Below are positions 42,100 to 53,200 of a stretch of DNA of 64,000 nt, one piece after another. Position 1 is the stretch's first letter; each line of letters starts with the position of its first letter. A program made the position numbers and the translations under genes. The DNA comes from Halicephalobus mephisto (Eukaryota; Nematoda; Chromadorea; Rhabditida; Panagrolaimidae): contig SWDT01000020.1 in the NCBI GenBank assembly GCA_009193035.1, positions 372,001 through 436,000 of the forward strand, in the 5' to 3' direction. Under the pieces are notes generated by a model that was not told the origin of the DNA, ran no database searches, and worked only from the letters and a program-made list of their open reading frames with translations.

Positions 42100-45099
42100 A
42101 TGGATTTCCTTTCTCAAGAAGAAAACTCCTGGTTATTGTCTTTGAAAAAAATTTCTGGTTCTAAAATAGCAGAATCTGAATTGACGTCGAATTACTGTAG
42201 GAATCCGTACAATCTTCTTCGATGGATGTACGCCTACGAGGGCGATCTGGAATCATCCTCGAAGAAGCTTAATCGACATCTGAGAATCCGGGAAATCCTG
42301 GATTTGGACAACATTGAATGCTTCGACGAAAACAACGGATTAGACGAAGAAGCAGACAACTACGCCCCCTGGAACGTCATCGGAAGGGTACGTTTTATGG
42401 TTTACTGTACTCACAAAAAACCCTAACTTTTGGTCCAGTAACAAATGCAAATCGTCACTATTCTGTTTTAATTTTCGTCACAAATGTCAAATATGAAAAA
42501 TGTGATGATTGTGCCACATTTCGCAATTTTTATACAACCAAAAATTACACTTTTTTGTGCAATAAATTGGCGAAATGTTTCAAATATTATAGATTGGCGA
42601 AATGTCGCTAATGCTATAGATTGAGGAAATGTTCCTATTACTATAGATTGGCGAAATTTACTTATTACTATAGATTGGCGAAATGTCCCTAATATCATAG
42701 ATTGGCGAAATGTTCCTATTACTATAGATTGGCGAAATGTCTCTAATGCTATAGATTGGCGAAATTTTCTTATTACTATAGATTGGCGAAATGTCCCTAA
42801 TATCATAGATTGGCGAAATGTTCCTATTACTATAGATTGGCGAAATGTCCCTAATGCTATAGATTGGCGAAATGTTCTTATTACTAAACCAAAAATGTAA
42901 CTTTTGGTACAGTAACAAGTGTAAATCGTCACTATTATTTTTTAATTTTCGTCACAAAAGTCAAATATTCACGAAATATGCGACGATTGTGTTCATTTTT
43001 GTCATATTTTGTAATTTTTACGGAACTAAAAATTTCGTTTTTTGTATGTAGTTATTTATTGAATTCAGATAAGTCAAGAAGACAACAGAATTCTCATCAT
43101 CGAACAATCTGGAAAATTCGATCTTCAAAAAATGATGAAATCGATCAGAATAACCCCCTTCATGCTGAACAGATTCAGAAACATGGAGAAAGTTCTGAAT
43201 CAAATCGGACTTCAGGAGAAACGGGACGGCCGGATGTCCAGTGCCGTCCTCGTGATCGACCTGGAGGGCCTGAGTTTCCAGCCTAATCTCATCGGGTTCA
43301 TCAGTGGTGAGTGTATTCAAAAATCCACAATATTATAAAAATCAAAAATAATTAATTTTACAAATTTTTAAAATTCAGAATTTCAAAAAAAATTAAGTTT
43401 CTATTATATTCTAGAGATACTTATAAAACTTCAGAAATTTCTACAAAATTGTATTCATAATATTATAAAAATCAAAAATAATTAATTTTACAAATTTTCT
43501 CAAAAAAAATTTTTAAAATTCAGAATTTCAAAAAAATTTAAGTTTTTATTAGATTCTAGAGATATTTATAAAATTTTATAAAACTTCAAAAATTTCTACA
43601 AAATTGTATTCATAATATCATAAAAATCAAAAATAATTAATTTTACAAATTTTCTCAAAACAAATTTCTTTAAAAATTTCTAAAATTCAGAATTTCAGAA
43701 GAATTTAAGTTTTTATTAGATTCTGGAAGATTCTAGAAATACTTATAGGATTCTAGAAATATTTATAAAATTTTATAAAACTTCAAAAATTTCTACAAAA
43801 TTTTATTCATAATATTGTAAAAATCAAAAATAATTAATTTACAAAATTTTCTCGAGATGAATTTCTGGAATTTTTTACAAACTTAGAATTTCTGATTTTA
43901 GATGATTTTCAAAATTTTTACGAGATTTTAATAAATTTTCAAAAATTTCAAAATTTTTGAATTTCCTAAGTTTCGGGAAATTCTATATTTTTAATAAAAT
44001 ATTGGATTAAATTTGACATTTTAGGACCTTATCGGATTCTCTGGGGAACCCTAATCGAGCAGTACCCCTACTTGATCAGCCAAATTCTGGTCGTGAACAC
44101 CCCTACTTTCATGAGTGTCTTGTGGAACGCCTGTTCTGCCTTCATCCCGGCTGAATACAAAGTTTGTTTTTTATTTGACATATTTAAATCATAGTATTGG
44201 AATATTAAATTGTCACAAAATTGCAGGATTTTTCTAAAAAGTTATGAAATTTAGGTAAAGAAAGCGCGTCAATTTGCCAAATTTACCATTTTTTGGTTTT
44301 CACTCGCTCTTGTACGCGAATTCAAAAATTTCGAAATTTATCATAATATTATAAAAATAAAAGTTTTGCGGAGTTTTAGAATACTCTAAAAAGTTATAAA
44401 ATTTAAGTAAAAAAGAAAAGAAAGCGTGAATTGAGGAGAGCACGTCGATTTGCCAAATTTACCATTTTTTAGTTTTCACTCGCTCTTGCGCGCGAATTCA
44501 AAAATTCCAAAAAATTACATATCGATTTTTAATGTTTTATATTTAAATACTTGGAAAATTTCTTCCAGAAGAAAATCCAATTCCTCGGGAATGACTGGAA
44601 AAACGAAATCACTTCTTTCCTGCCTGCCTCGTGTCTGCCCCGGATGTACTCTGGAACCCTGTGTGACACCGTGATCAAGTCCCCGAGCCCGTGCGAAGTC
44701 GCCATTCCCAAAGCAGAACTCGCTTTCGACGAGGTCCTTCTGGAGTCCGTGATCGTGCCCGCGGGGGGATTCGTGGTCCATACTTTCCATTTTAATCAAG
44801 ACGACGAAGTGGAATTTTTCATGAAACACGACCAAGAATTTACGATGAATATTTTCTTCGATGAATTCAGGAGATCGGTTCAGAACCCGGAGAAGGACCT
44901 GGAGGACATGACGGAGATGTACGCCGGGTGCGAGCGGCCCGGGATCCCGACCCTGGACCACTGGAAGTGGCGGGTTCCCAGGACCGGGTTCTACTACGCC
45001 ATATACGGCAACGAGAAGGCCTGGATAATGTCGGTCAACTTCAAGTACCAAATCTTCCGGAGCCAGGCCGGGATGAAGATCAAAGTCAACCCTTTATAA
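42100..45099 (+). CDS. CRAL-TRIO (SEC14) and GOLD domain protein, 397 aa
   Basis: Four exons: 42100-42387, 43069-43306, 44025-44161 and 44569-45099, all in phase. Order: CRAL-TRIO N helix (YNLLRWMYAYEGDLESSSKK), lipid-binding domain (VLVIDLEGLSFQP, YPYLISQILVVNTPTFMSVL, NWKNEITSFLP-like WKNEITSFL), then a C-terminal GOLD beta-sandwich (PAGGFVVHTFHFNQDDEVEF to TGFYYAIYGNEKAWIMSVNF). This is the SEC14L1/CTG family of phospholipid-transfer-like proteins in Golgi and membrane traffic. Intron 1 carries a 27 bp minisatellite, intron 2 a ~150 bp repeat and a perfect four-pentamer heat-shock element at 43721-43738, and intron 3 the dispersed repeat shared with 26485. The last exon is strikingly G/C-rich at third positions compared with exons 1-3. 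Confidence 0.9.
42565..42890 (+). repeat. 27 bp minisatellite in intron 1 of the CRAL-TRIO/GOLD gene
   Basis: About 12 copies of ATTGGCGAAATGTYCCTAAT plus RCTATAG; period 27 (first two 28). Two variants, TTCCTATTACTATAG and TCCCTAATRCTATAG, alternate, suggesting a 54 bp higher-order unit. Because 27 is a multiple of three, the reverse strand stays open for 154 codons; that frame is not a gene. Confidence 0.9.
43318..43850 (+). repeat. ~130-170 bp repeat in intron 2 of the CRAL-TRIO/GOLD gene
   Basis: Four copies of TTCATAATATTATAAAAATC followed by AAAAATAATTAATTTTAC, ending in a TTATAAAACTTCAAAAATTT block. TTCTGGAAGATTCTAGAA at 43721-43738 is a perfect heat-shock-element array. Confidence 0.65.
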
Positions 45100-45138
45100 A
45101 AATTCTGAAATTAATTATTCACATTTTAAAAATCATTT

Positions 45139-45384
45139 TTAATCATCTTTTTTACAACAAGAATCCGCTTCAGATCGAGGAAATCCAGCATCAACCGAGT
45201 CATTTTTTTCTGTTTCTTGTTTGTCTGCCGCACCTCGTTGTTTGGGAAGCGGACAAGTCGGGTAAAGCCATGCGTCCACCTTCGCTTTCCACGTTTCTGG
45301 AACGAATCTGAGCACAATCGGCTGGATAAACTTGACATAGATAGCTAACAGGATCGGCAAAATAATGCACGGAACACAAACCAT
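45139..45384 (-). CDS. C18orf32/UPF0729 family protein, 81 aa
   Basis: Single coding exon starting MVCVPCIILPILLAIYVKFI, which matches the family signature [20 protein letters not shown]; it ends in a Cys/Lys-rich tail (SCCKKDD) as the family does. The hydrophobic N-terminus is a hairpin-like membrane anchor; the human protein localises to ER and lipid droplets and was reported as an NF-kB activator. Length (human 76 aa) fits. An acceptor TTTTCCAG lies 8 nt upstream of the ATG with TATATGAATAA before it and no donor, so the mRNA is probably trans-spliced. Its stop is only 40 bp from the CRAL-TRIO/GOLD stop (convergent). Confidence 0.88.
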   Translation of the reverse strand: MVCVPCIILPILLAIYVKFIQPIVLRFVPETWKAKVDAWLYPTCPLPKQRGAADKQETEKNDSVDAGFPRSEADSCCKKDD

Positions 45385-45921
45385 TGTATCTCCTGGAAAA
45401 TAAATTATTCATATATGAAAATCGCAGAAAACGCGTGACAAACACACATATTAACATCATTGTAGATTTAAAAAATCAAATTTAATCGAAAATTTAAATT
45501 TTTCTAAAATCATCTTCCTCCAAAAAATGATGATTTATATATGAACCCCACGAACAACACAGATCATGCATATAGTAACGTCATCATTAGATAACAAAAA
45601 AAAATAAAATTTAATTCGTAAAATTTTATTTTTAAAAATAACGCGCGAAAAATACATGATTCATATATCAACTTGATCAAAGACATGTACCTAATATATA
45701 TATCAGCACTGTTATAGATAAAAAAACAAGAAATAAAAGAACTTTACTGATAAAAATCCAACCTTTTGTAAATCAATAATTTCTCATGGAAAATAAATTA
45801 TTCATATATGAAAATCGTAAAAAACACGTGGTCAGTACATCCGACAATGTGATTATTAAATGGAAATATAAAAAATGACGGAATTTTAGGTATAAAATCG
45901 GGATTTTCACAAGGAATCACG
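45385..45921. repeat. Spacer with ~130 bp ATTCATATATGAA repeats
   Basis: Four diverged units centred on 45411, 45541, 45662 and 45804. The first and last share AAATAAATTATTCATATATG, AAAATCG and AACRCGTG. Divergent promoter region of the C18orf32-like and PIP-box genes. Confidence 0.55.
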
Positions 45922-46092
45922 ATGTCGTTTCCCAGGCAGGGACCATTTTTTCCAAAAAAGAAGCTTCAGTGTTCCCCGTTGCCTGGAAGAAAATGTCCTG
46001 CGTTCCCTGAAAAAATTGTTTTACTTGGTTTCTTTCTTGCTTGTGACACGGGATTTAATTTTTGCTTACTTGTGAAGCCACATTATCGATAA
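45922..46092 (+). other. Upstream open reading frame, 56 codons
   Basis: An ATG at 45922 (MSFPRQGPFFPKKKLQC..) stays open to a TAA at 46090-46092, ending 4 nt before the ATG of the PIP-box gene. It may be an untranslated leader frame, an outron, or a small protein; there is no family match. Confidence 0.2.
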
Positions 46093-46096
46093 AATT

Positions 46097-47207
46097 ATGG
46101 CGACGAGGAAGAAGAATTTGCTGGTCGGAGGTCCTAAGAAGTAAGTTTTAATTTTTCCGATATATGGATTTTTGAGTTCCAGATCGACGGCGGTTCCTGG
46201 TTCTTCTGTCGTGAGTAATTTTAAAAACTTCATATATGAATTTTGTGTTTCAGCCGTCATCTAGTTTAAGTACAGGTTCCTTGGGTGCTGGTTCGTCGAA
46301 GAAAACCAAACAGAAGAAAATTGACTCGTTTTTCGATTCCGATGATGTTCCATTTTCTGAACCTCCGTCGAAGAAGCAGAAATCGTCCAATTCTAGTCCA
46401 GTAACAAGAACTAGTCCCAGGAAGTTGAGTGCAAGTCAGTTAGTGTCAGAAACGGTAAATCTGTCTCCTCAAAGAACGTCCCCAAGAAAAAAACAAAAGG
46501 AAAGACCGACCACGCCGGTTCCAGAATCCCAGCTGAAGGACTCCAGACGTTCGATAGCCATCAGCCAGATTAGCGACGTCCTGAACGACTCCATTCCAGA
46601 GGAGGATGACGGTACTATGGAAACCGATCCGGAAACTCGGGTAAGTTTTTTGATTTCTCAACAAACGAAGCAACCTGGCTCCGCTGGATGTTAAGATTTC
46701 TTGGACATTTTACTACTTCCATATATAATTACCAATCTTCAGAGACGAGTAGAAAGCTCTATACCCTATCCGTCACAATTCAGACAGTTTTAGACATATC
46801 TAGGTTGAATATGACCCTAAAGCATTAATTACGAAATAGTGCAAAATTACGAAATCACTATCAGAAAAATAAAAACTTTAGGTCACTTTAGTTTCTAGAA
46901 TCCTCATCGAAATAACTTTGTAAAAAAGTCCATGTAGTTTTTAACATGAAATTTAACTTTTTAAATTTAGACCGGATCGAAGAGAAGATCGAGCAAGATC
47001 CTCGACGAAGCCATGAATCAAGTGAAGAAAATGAAAATTGAAGCTCAATTCAACGAAACAGATGCCATCAATTTAAAGTATACAGTATCTATTAGGACTT
47101 CTCAACCTCCAGGAAAGCAATTTAGAAAACAAAAAGCCGTTTTCGGAGATTCCACTCAACGGATCAGCTCTCAACAGATGATCATTTACGATAATAAAAA
47201 TCCGTAG
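46097..47207 (+). CDS. Nuclear protein with PCNA-binding PIP box, 231 aa
   Basis: Four exons: 46097-46140, 46183-46210, 46254-46640 and 46971-47207, phases consistent. Near residue 42 the sequence QKKIDSFF is a canonical PIP box (QxxI/LxxFF), preceded by lysines. It lacks the TD that would make it a CRL4-Cdt2 degron. The middle is Ser/Pro/Lys-rich with SPRK, SPQR and TSPRKKQK sites of CDK/NLS type, then acidic DSIPEEDDGTMETD. The C-terminal 78 residues (KILDEAMNQVKKMKIEAQF.. ISSQQMIIYDNK) are the only folded-looking part. I recognise no family; a replication or repair accessory role is inferred from the PIP box. Introns 1 and 2 carry TATATG(A/G)A near the acceptor; intron 3 carries the sense intronic repeat. 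Confidence 0.7.
46715..46950 (+). repeat. Intronic repeat copy in the PIP-box gene, intron 3
   Basis: Contains CTTCCATATATAATTACCAA, GTTTTAGACATATCTAGGTT, ATTAATTACGAAATAGTGC, ACTTTAGGTCACTTTAGTTT and AATAACTTTGTAAAA. Same block order as the copies in SCFD1 and transportin; sense to the host. Confidence 0.7.
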
Positions 47208-47321
47208 AATTTTCTCTAGATATAGATCCATTTCCCGGTATGTTGTTTTATGTCAATTAAAAATTTATTTCAATCAAAAATTGCACATTTAAAAACCCAA
47301 AAAATTTCGTTACTTAAAGCC

Positions 47322-48824
47322 TCAAGGAGCGTCCAATAACCCCCTTTTTTCGACAGGTCTGACAGTGATCAGCCTAGAAGTCGGTTTAGCTTTGGTTCTG
47401 AATGTGACATAAGTGTACAAAATAGATCCCATAACGCTGATGTTAACTCCGATGAAGTTGGTCCAAGTGAATATGTAGTCGCCACTGGACACCATTCCTA
47501 CGTAGGTGACGAAGAGGTTTTTTATAGGTCCAACACACGTAGTTGTCAAGGCAGAATTGTAATGAGTACAAGTTACAAGAGAATAATTTAAAATAAATCC
47601 ACAAATAGAGCTTAAAATAAAACAAAAAATAACAGAAGGAGTGAAATATCCATCTGCGACGTATTCTTTGACCAATGTTGTGTCATCATTGAAAGTTACT
47701 AGTAGTAGTGTTGGAAATAACATAAAAAGTGAATTATAGTACAGTAATCCCCATTTACCTAATTCTTTATTTTGGAGAGTTTTTTTAACGTAAACTCCGT
47801 TGGCAGCAGTGCAAATATTGTTGATCATAATCAAGAGATAGCCGTAGGCATCAAATGCCAGATCGTTTCTGTAATAAATTCAATAAAAAAAATAAAAAAC
47901 AGATTTTTAAATTACTTTTGAAATTATAAAAATTAAAGCAATTTTAAGAAAATTTGTTTTTTGATTTTTTGAAAATTCAAAAATTTTATTTTCAAAGTTT
48001 TGGAGAATTTTAACTATTTTAAATTTTTAATATTAGAATTTTTTGGAAAATTTTAATTTATTTTAAATTTCAAAATTTTAATTATTTTAAATTTCAAAAT
48101 TTCGAAAAAGTTTAATTTATTTTAGATTTCAAAATTTCGAAAAAGTTTAATTTATTTTAAATTTCAAAATTTCGAAAAATTTTAATTATTTTAAATTTCA
48201 AAAAACTTACAAAGCAGCTATGAAAGCCCCGAAAATCATCAAAAAAACACTCATTTTGACGGAAAATGGAGGAGCTGTTCTCAGAATCAAGTACTCCAAA
48301 ACCATCGTCAAAAAAATCGAGAATCTTCTCAATACAGTAAACATTGGAAGATTAATTTTCTGAGTTCCACCGAGTCCAGAAACAAGATTGAAAACAAAAA
48401 ATAACGGCAAAGGAAAAATCTAAAAAATTTTAAATTAAACGAATTTTTAAAAATTTCAAATAAAATTAAATTTAAAAAGAAATTTTAAATAAAATAAATT
48501 TTTTAAAAAATTTCAAATAAATTTAAATTTAAAAAGAAATTTTAAATAAATTTAATTTTTGAAAATTTTTGAATTAAAAAAACCAACCTTTCGAGGGATT
48601 GAACTGTCCAATTTTGGAAATGATATTATTTTTAGTTTTTCTGCCACAAACAAAGTAATTACTGTAACTAACATTTGTCCTACTCCAACCCATAGAAACG
48701 ATGGAAATCGCATATTTGTTAGTAAAATTTTGTTCACAAAAACAATCATAATCGAAGAGAAGCCATAGAATACTGCAGATAGAATTTTTGGTAAGGAACC
48801 GGCATTTGAAGGATCAACAGTCAT
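47322..48824 (-). CDS. sqv-7: SQV-7-like nucleotide-sugar transporter (SLC35D), 330 aa
   Basis: Three exons: 48588-48824, 48211-48419 and 47322-47868, in phase. Ten hydrophobic segments are expected. SLC35D signatures are plain: FVNKILLTNMRFPSFLWVG, LPMFTVLRRFSIFLTMVLE, NDLAFDAYGYLLIMINNICT, NGVYVKKTLQNKELGKWGLL and DYIFTWTNFIGVNISVMGSI. SQV-7 moves UDP-GlcA, UDP-GalNAc and UDP-Gal into the Golgi for chondroitin/heparan synthesis. It could also be a paralogue of the same family. The stop is 114 bp from that of the PIP-box gene (convergent). Confidence 0.9.
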
Positions 48825-50281
48825 CTCGAAGGAATACTGAAAGATTACCGCTACCGTATAAACCCGTTCTTGTTGGAAATATTTAAACTAAAAACAATAA
48901 AATTATTCGAAATTTAAAATAAAAAATAATTCAAAATTACTCAAAATTTAAAATAATAAAAAGTAAAAAAAATTTAAAATAATTAAAATTAATAAAATTT
49001 AAAATTATTTGAAAATAAAAATAAAAAAATTTAAAATTATTCGAAATTTAAAATAATATAAAGTAAAAATATTCTTAAAAAGTAATTTAAAATATTTAAA
49101 ATTGAGAATAATTAAAATAATTAAAAACAAACTTTACGAAATTGTCTCGACACGAATGTTTTAGAAATTTTTTGAATTATTAAAATTTTTGGTTTTAAAG
49201 ATTTTTATTAAATTCCAAAATTCCAATAATTTTAAAAAATTACAAAAAATAAAAAAATCATAAAAACTATAAAAATTTTGTAAAATAAAAAATAAACTTT
49301 TTAAAGAATTTTGAAAAATAAAAAATAATTTTTTTAAAGAATTTCGAAAAATAAAAAGTAAATTTTTTAAAAGAATTTTGAAAAATTAAAAGTAAATTTT
49401 TACAGAATTTTGAAAAATAAAAAATTAAAAAACAATAAAATTACAAAAAACAGATATCAAGGTTCACAACCACTTATCCAAAATCACAATTTTCAATTTT
49501 TTTAAAATTTACATTTATTGCACCAAAAATCTACAAGATATTTGAGCTTTAACCGGATTTTAAAAATAAAATTGAAAAAAAAATAAATTTTTAATAAGAA
49601 AGACAAAAATTTCAGGCTAAGTTATCAATAGAGATATTTCCCAGACATTTTCACAAATATTTGATTTTTTAGAAAAACCCGGAGTAATTTTTCATGGCAA
49701 CAGATATTCCAAATTATAAAATTATAAAAAAAAACAAAAACGGGCATTTTTATGAAAATTGTCTAAAAAAATTTAAATTTAGAAAAAAAGTAAAATTTTT
49801 TAAAAAATTTTAAATTTAAAAAAAAAGTAAAATTTAAAAGAAAATTTTAAATTTAAAAAAAAAGTAAAATTTAAAAGAAAATTTAAATTAAAAAAAAGTA
49901 AAATTTAAAAGAAAATCTAAATTTAAAAAAAAAGTAAAATTTTCAAAAAAATTTTAAATTTTAAAATTCTTAGGAAATATGATTTAAAAAAATAAAAATT
50001 TTTAAAGGTTTCTAAAAATTTTTGAATTTTTGAAATTATCTGAAAATTTTCAAGTTTCAAAATTTTTGAATTTTCGAAAAATTCGAATATTTTAGAAACC
50101 TAGATAAAATTTTAAGATTTTCAGAAAATAAAAATTAGATAAATAAGTCATTGATGTCATCTAGAATTAAATAAATCCAGTTTTTAGAGGAAATCAAGTG
50201 AAATTTTCGTTTTTGACACAAAAACCAGAAAAATACTAAAAATCTAATTTTTTGATTTTATCTTTCATGACGAATTTTCAC
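48825..50281. other. A/T-rich spacer without a gene
   Basis: About 1.46 kb of A/T low complexity, with one TTGTCTCGACACGAATG motif at 49141 and a moderate-composition patch at 49440-49700. No frame with family support. It must hold the SQV-7 promoter and the DENND5 3' UTR. Confidence 0.4.
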
Positions 50282-53200
50282 TTATATATCAATTCCATGA
50301 GTTAAGGATTTTTCTAAAATAAAATTAAATTCGTTCAAAGACGCCAAAAGTTTCGACAAATAAGACACATGTGACGGTTGTCTCACGAACGCTTCCTCGA
50401 TGTACATGTTCGTCGTCACGGGGGTCCAAACCATCAAAGGCAACAAACTCGCCAAAATGTGATCCCTAATTGTTAGAAGAATAAAAACATGAAATTTTCC
50501 TTCTTTTCCAACTACAGTATTACTTCTGATAATTTTGACCAACTGTGAAGCAAAAACAATCAACGACTGTCGTTCTTTTCCAATCCTGTTCCATTCAGAG
50601 TGTCCAATAAACGTCGAAAACCAAACAAATACTTTTTCTGAAAAAATCAATATTAATAAAAATGCAGAAAAGATAAAAATTTTCATAAAATATTTTAAAA
50701 ATCGTAAAAAATAAATTTAAAACTTTTTTTATTTAAAAAAAATAAAATTAATTTTCATAAAATATTTTAAAAATCGTAAAAAATAAAATTATATTTCATA
50801 AAATATTTTAAAAATCGTAAAAAATAAAATTAAAACTTTTTTTATTTTAAAAAAAATAAAATTAATTTTCATAAAATATTTTTAAAATCGTAAAAAATAA
50901 ATTTAAAACTTTTTTTATTTAAAAAAAATAAAATTAATTTTCATAAAATATTTTTAAAATCGTAAAAAATTAATTTTCATAAAATATTTTTAAATTAAAA
51001 AATTTCGGAAAAATCAATTTCACTAAAATTCAAAAAAAATATTTTTTTTAAAATTAGCATTGATATTTTCTAAATTGATTTTTAAAAAACTATTAATTTT
51101 AATAAATTTTTTAAATCAATTTAGAAAATATTAATTTAAACAAAATCGAAAAACTATTTTTTTTAAATATTAATTTTAATAAATTTAGAAAATATTAATT
51201 TTAACAAAATCCAAAAAATATTAATTTTAATAAATTTTAATCAATTTAGAAAATGTTTAATTTTAACAAAATCGAAAAAATATTTTTTTTAATAAATTTT
51301 AAAATCGATTTAAAAAAAGTTTAATTTAAACAAAATCCAAAAAATATTTTTTAAAAATATTAATTTTAATCAATTTTAAAAAATTTAATTTAAACAAAAT
51401 CGAAAAACTATTAATTTTAATAAATTTTTTTTAAATCAATTTAGAAAATATTAATTTAAACAAAATCTAGAAAAATCAATAAAGAAAAGCTGAAAAAACA
51501 AACCTATGTAATCCCATGGATATAATTTTTGAAACAAATTATAGAAATCTTTTTTTCTTCCGTGAGAAAACACTTGTTCCAAAATAGAAACAAGACCGTT
51601 TTCGCCACACAACAACGGGGTCAATGAAGCTCCACCACCAGAAAAATTAGAATCCGTCAAGAAATGTTTCATCAGAGCGTTTACGGCCACACCCAGATTG
51701 TGATGGATATCACTTATGGCTGAATTAGATCCATCTGGGATTTGGGGATTTCTAGTGACACTTGGTGATCTTTTACGTCTTGCCAAACTTTGTGTAGAAT
51801 AAAAATTTTGATTTAATTTTGTCGAAGATCCAGAAAAAACGGATATCGGACTTTCTGGTCTCGATATTAATCCACTGAACATGGTTCCGGATGAACCTTC
51901 ATCTTCCGGAGTATCCCTCGGCAGAACTTCAGCCACAAGCAACCTTTCCAAAGCCCCATCATCGACTCCTTTCCCGAACCATCTGCCACAGCTGAAGCGG
52001 AACGTCTGTCCAGTGATGTTATTCCGGATCAAAATCTAAAAATTTTTTTTTAAATATTAGTCTAAAAAAATCCTTAAAAACCTAAAAATTCATAAAAATC
52101 TAAAAATTTTATAAACCAATTTCAATATTAATTTCCAAAAATCATAGAATCCTAAAAGATTCAATAAGAATTATAAAAATTTAACAATCTATTAATAAAT
52201 TTTGTAAATTTCTAAAACCATAGAAATCTTCAAAAAATATTACAAAATAAAAATTTTTTTATTTTCGACTAGATTCTATAAGATTCTGAAAATTTCCAAA
52301 AATCATGGAATCCTAAGAGATTCAATAAGAATTATAAAAATTTAACAATCTATCAATAAATTATATAAATTTCTAAAACCATAGAATCCTTTAAAAACTA
52401 TTACAAAGTAAATAAAAATTTTTTATTTTCGACTAGATTCTATAAGATTCTGAAAATTTCTAAAATCAAAAATCTTCAAAAAATATTACGAAATAAAATT
52501 TTTTAATTTTCAACTAGATTTTGAAAATTTTTAAAAATTCTAAAATCTCAGATATTTAAAAAAAAATCATAAAAATCCCTAAAATTAATACTAAATTTTC
52601 GAATTCAGAATCTTCTGAAAAATCTTTAGAAATTTAAAAATCCAAATTCTGTAAAATTTTAAAAAATCAAAATTTTAAAAAACTTACATAATCTAAGAAC
52701 CATTTTGATGGATTTATATTTTTTTGATTAAAATTGTGGCCAATTCTCAAAGTCGATAAAATTCCCAAATTTTTATGCTGAAAAAATTTAATTAATTTTT
52801 TTTTTAAAATTAAAACTTACATCAAACATAAATTGTAATGAATTAGGAGGCAAATTTATAATTGAAGTATTACCCAGAGATCCGGTAATCATGATCCAGA
52901 CAGATGCAGAGGCAAATCTGTCGATTCCAGCCACAAGAAGTACTTCATATTGCATTTTAGTCGCGATAAAAGTGTTTGTAAAACACGAAAAATCAACCGC
53001 ATTCAACGACAGAATATGATACAGAAATTGTTCTCGTTCATCTTCTGATCGAAGAAAAGCATATCGACGGTATAGTTTCCTAAAAATAAAAATTTTTAAA
53101 AATATTAAAAATATTAAAATTATTTAAAAAGTCAAAAATATTTTTAAAAAATTATTTAAAAAAATAAAAATTTTGAATATTAAAAATATTAAAATTACTT

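Noticed and set aside
42468..42932. 154-aa reverse-strand frame with repeated GTFRQSIVI peptides
   Set aside because: It is the translation of the 27 bp minisatellite, whose length is a multiple of three; it lies in an intron and has no splice or start context.
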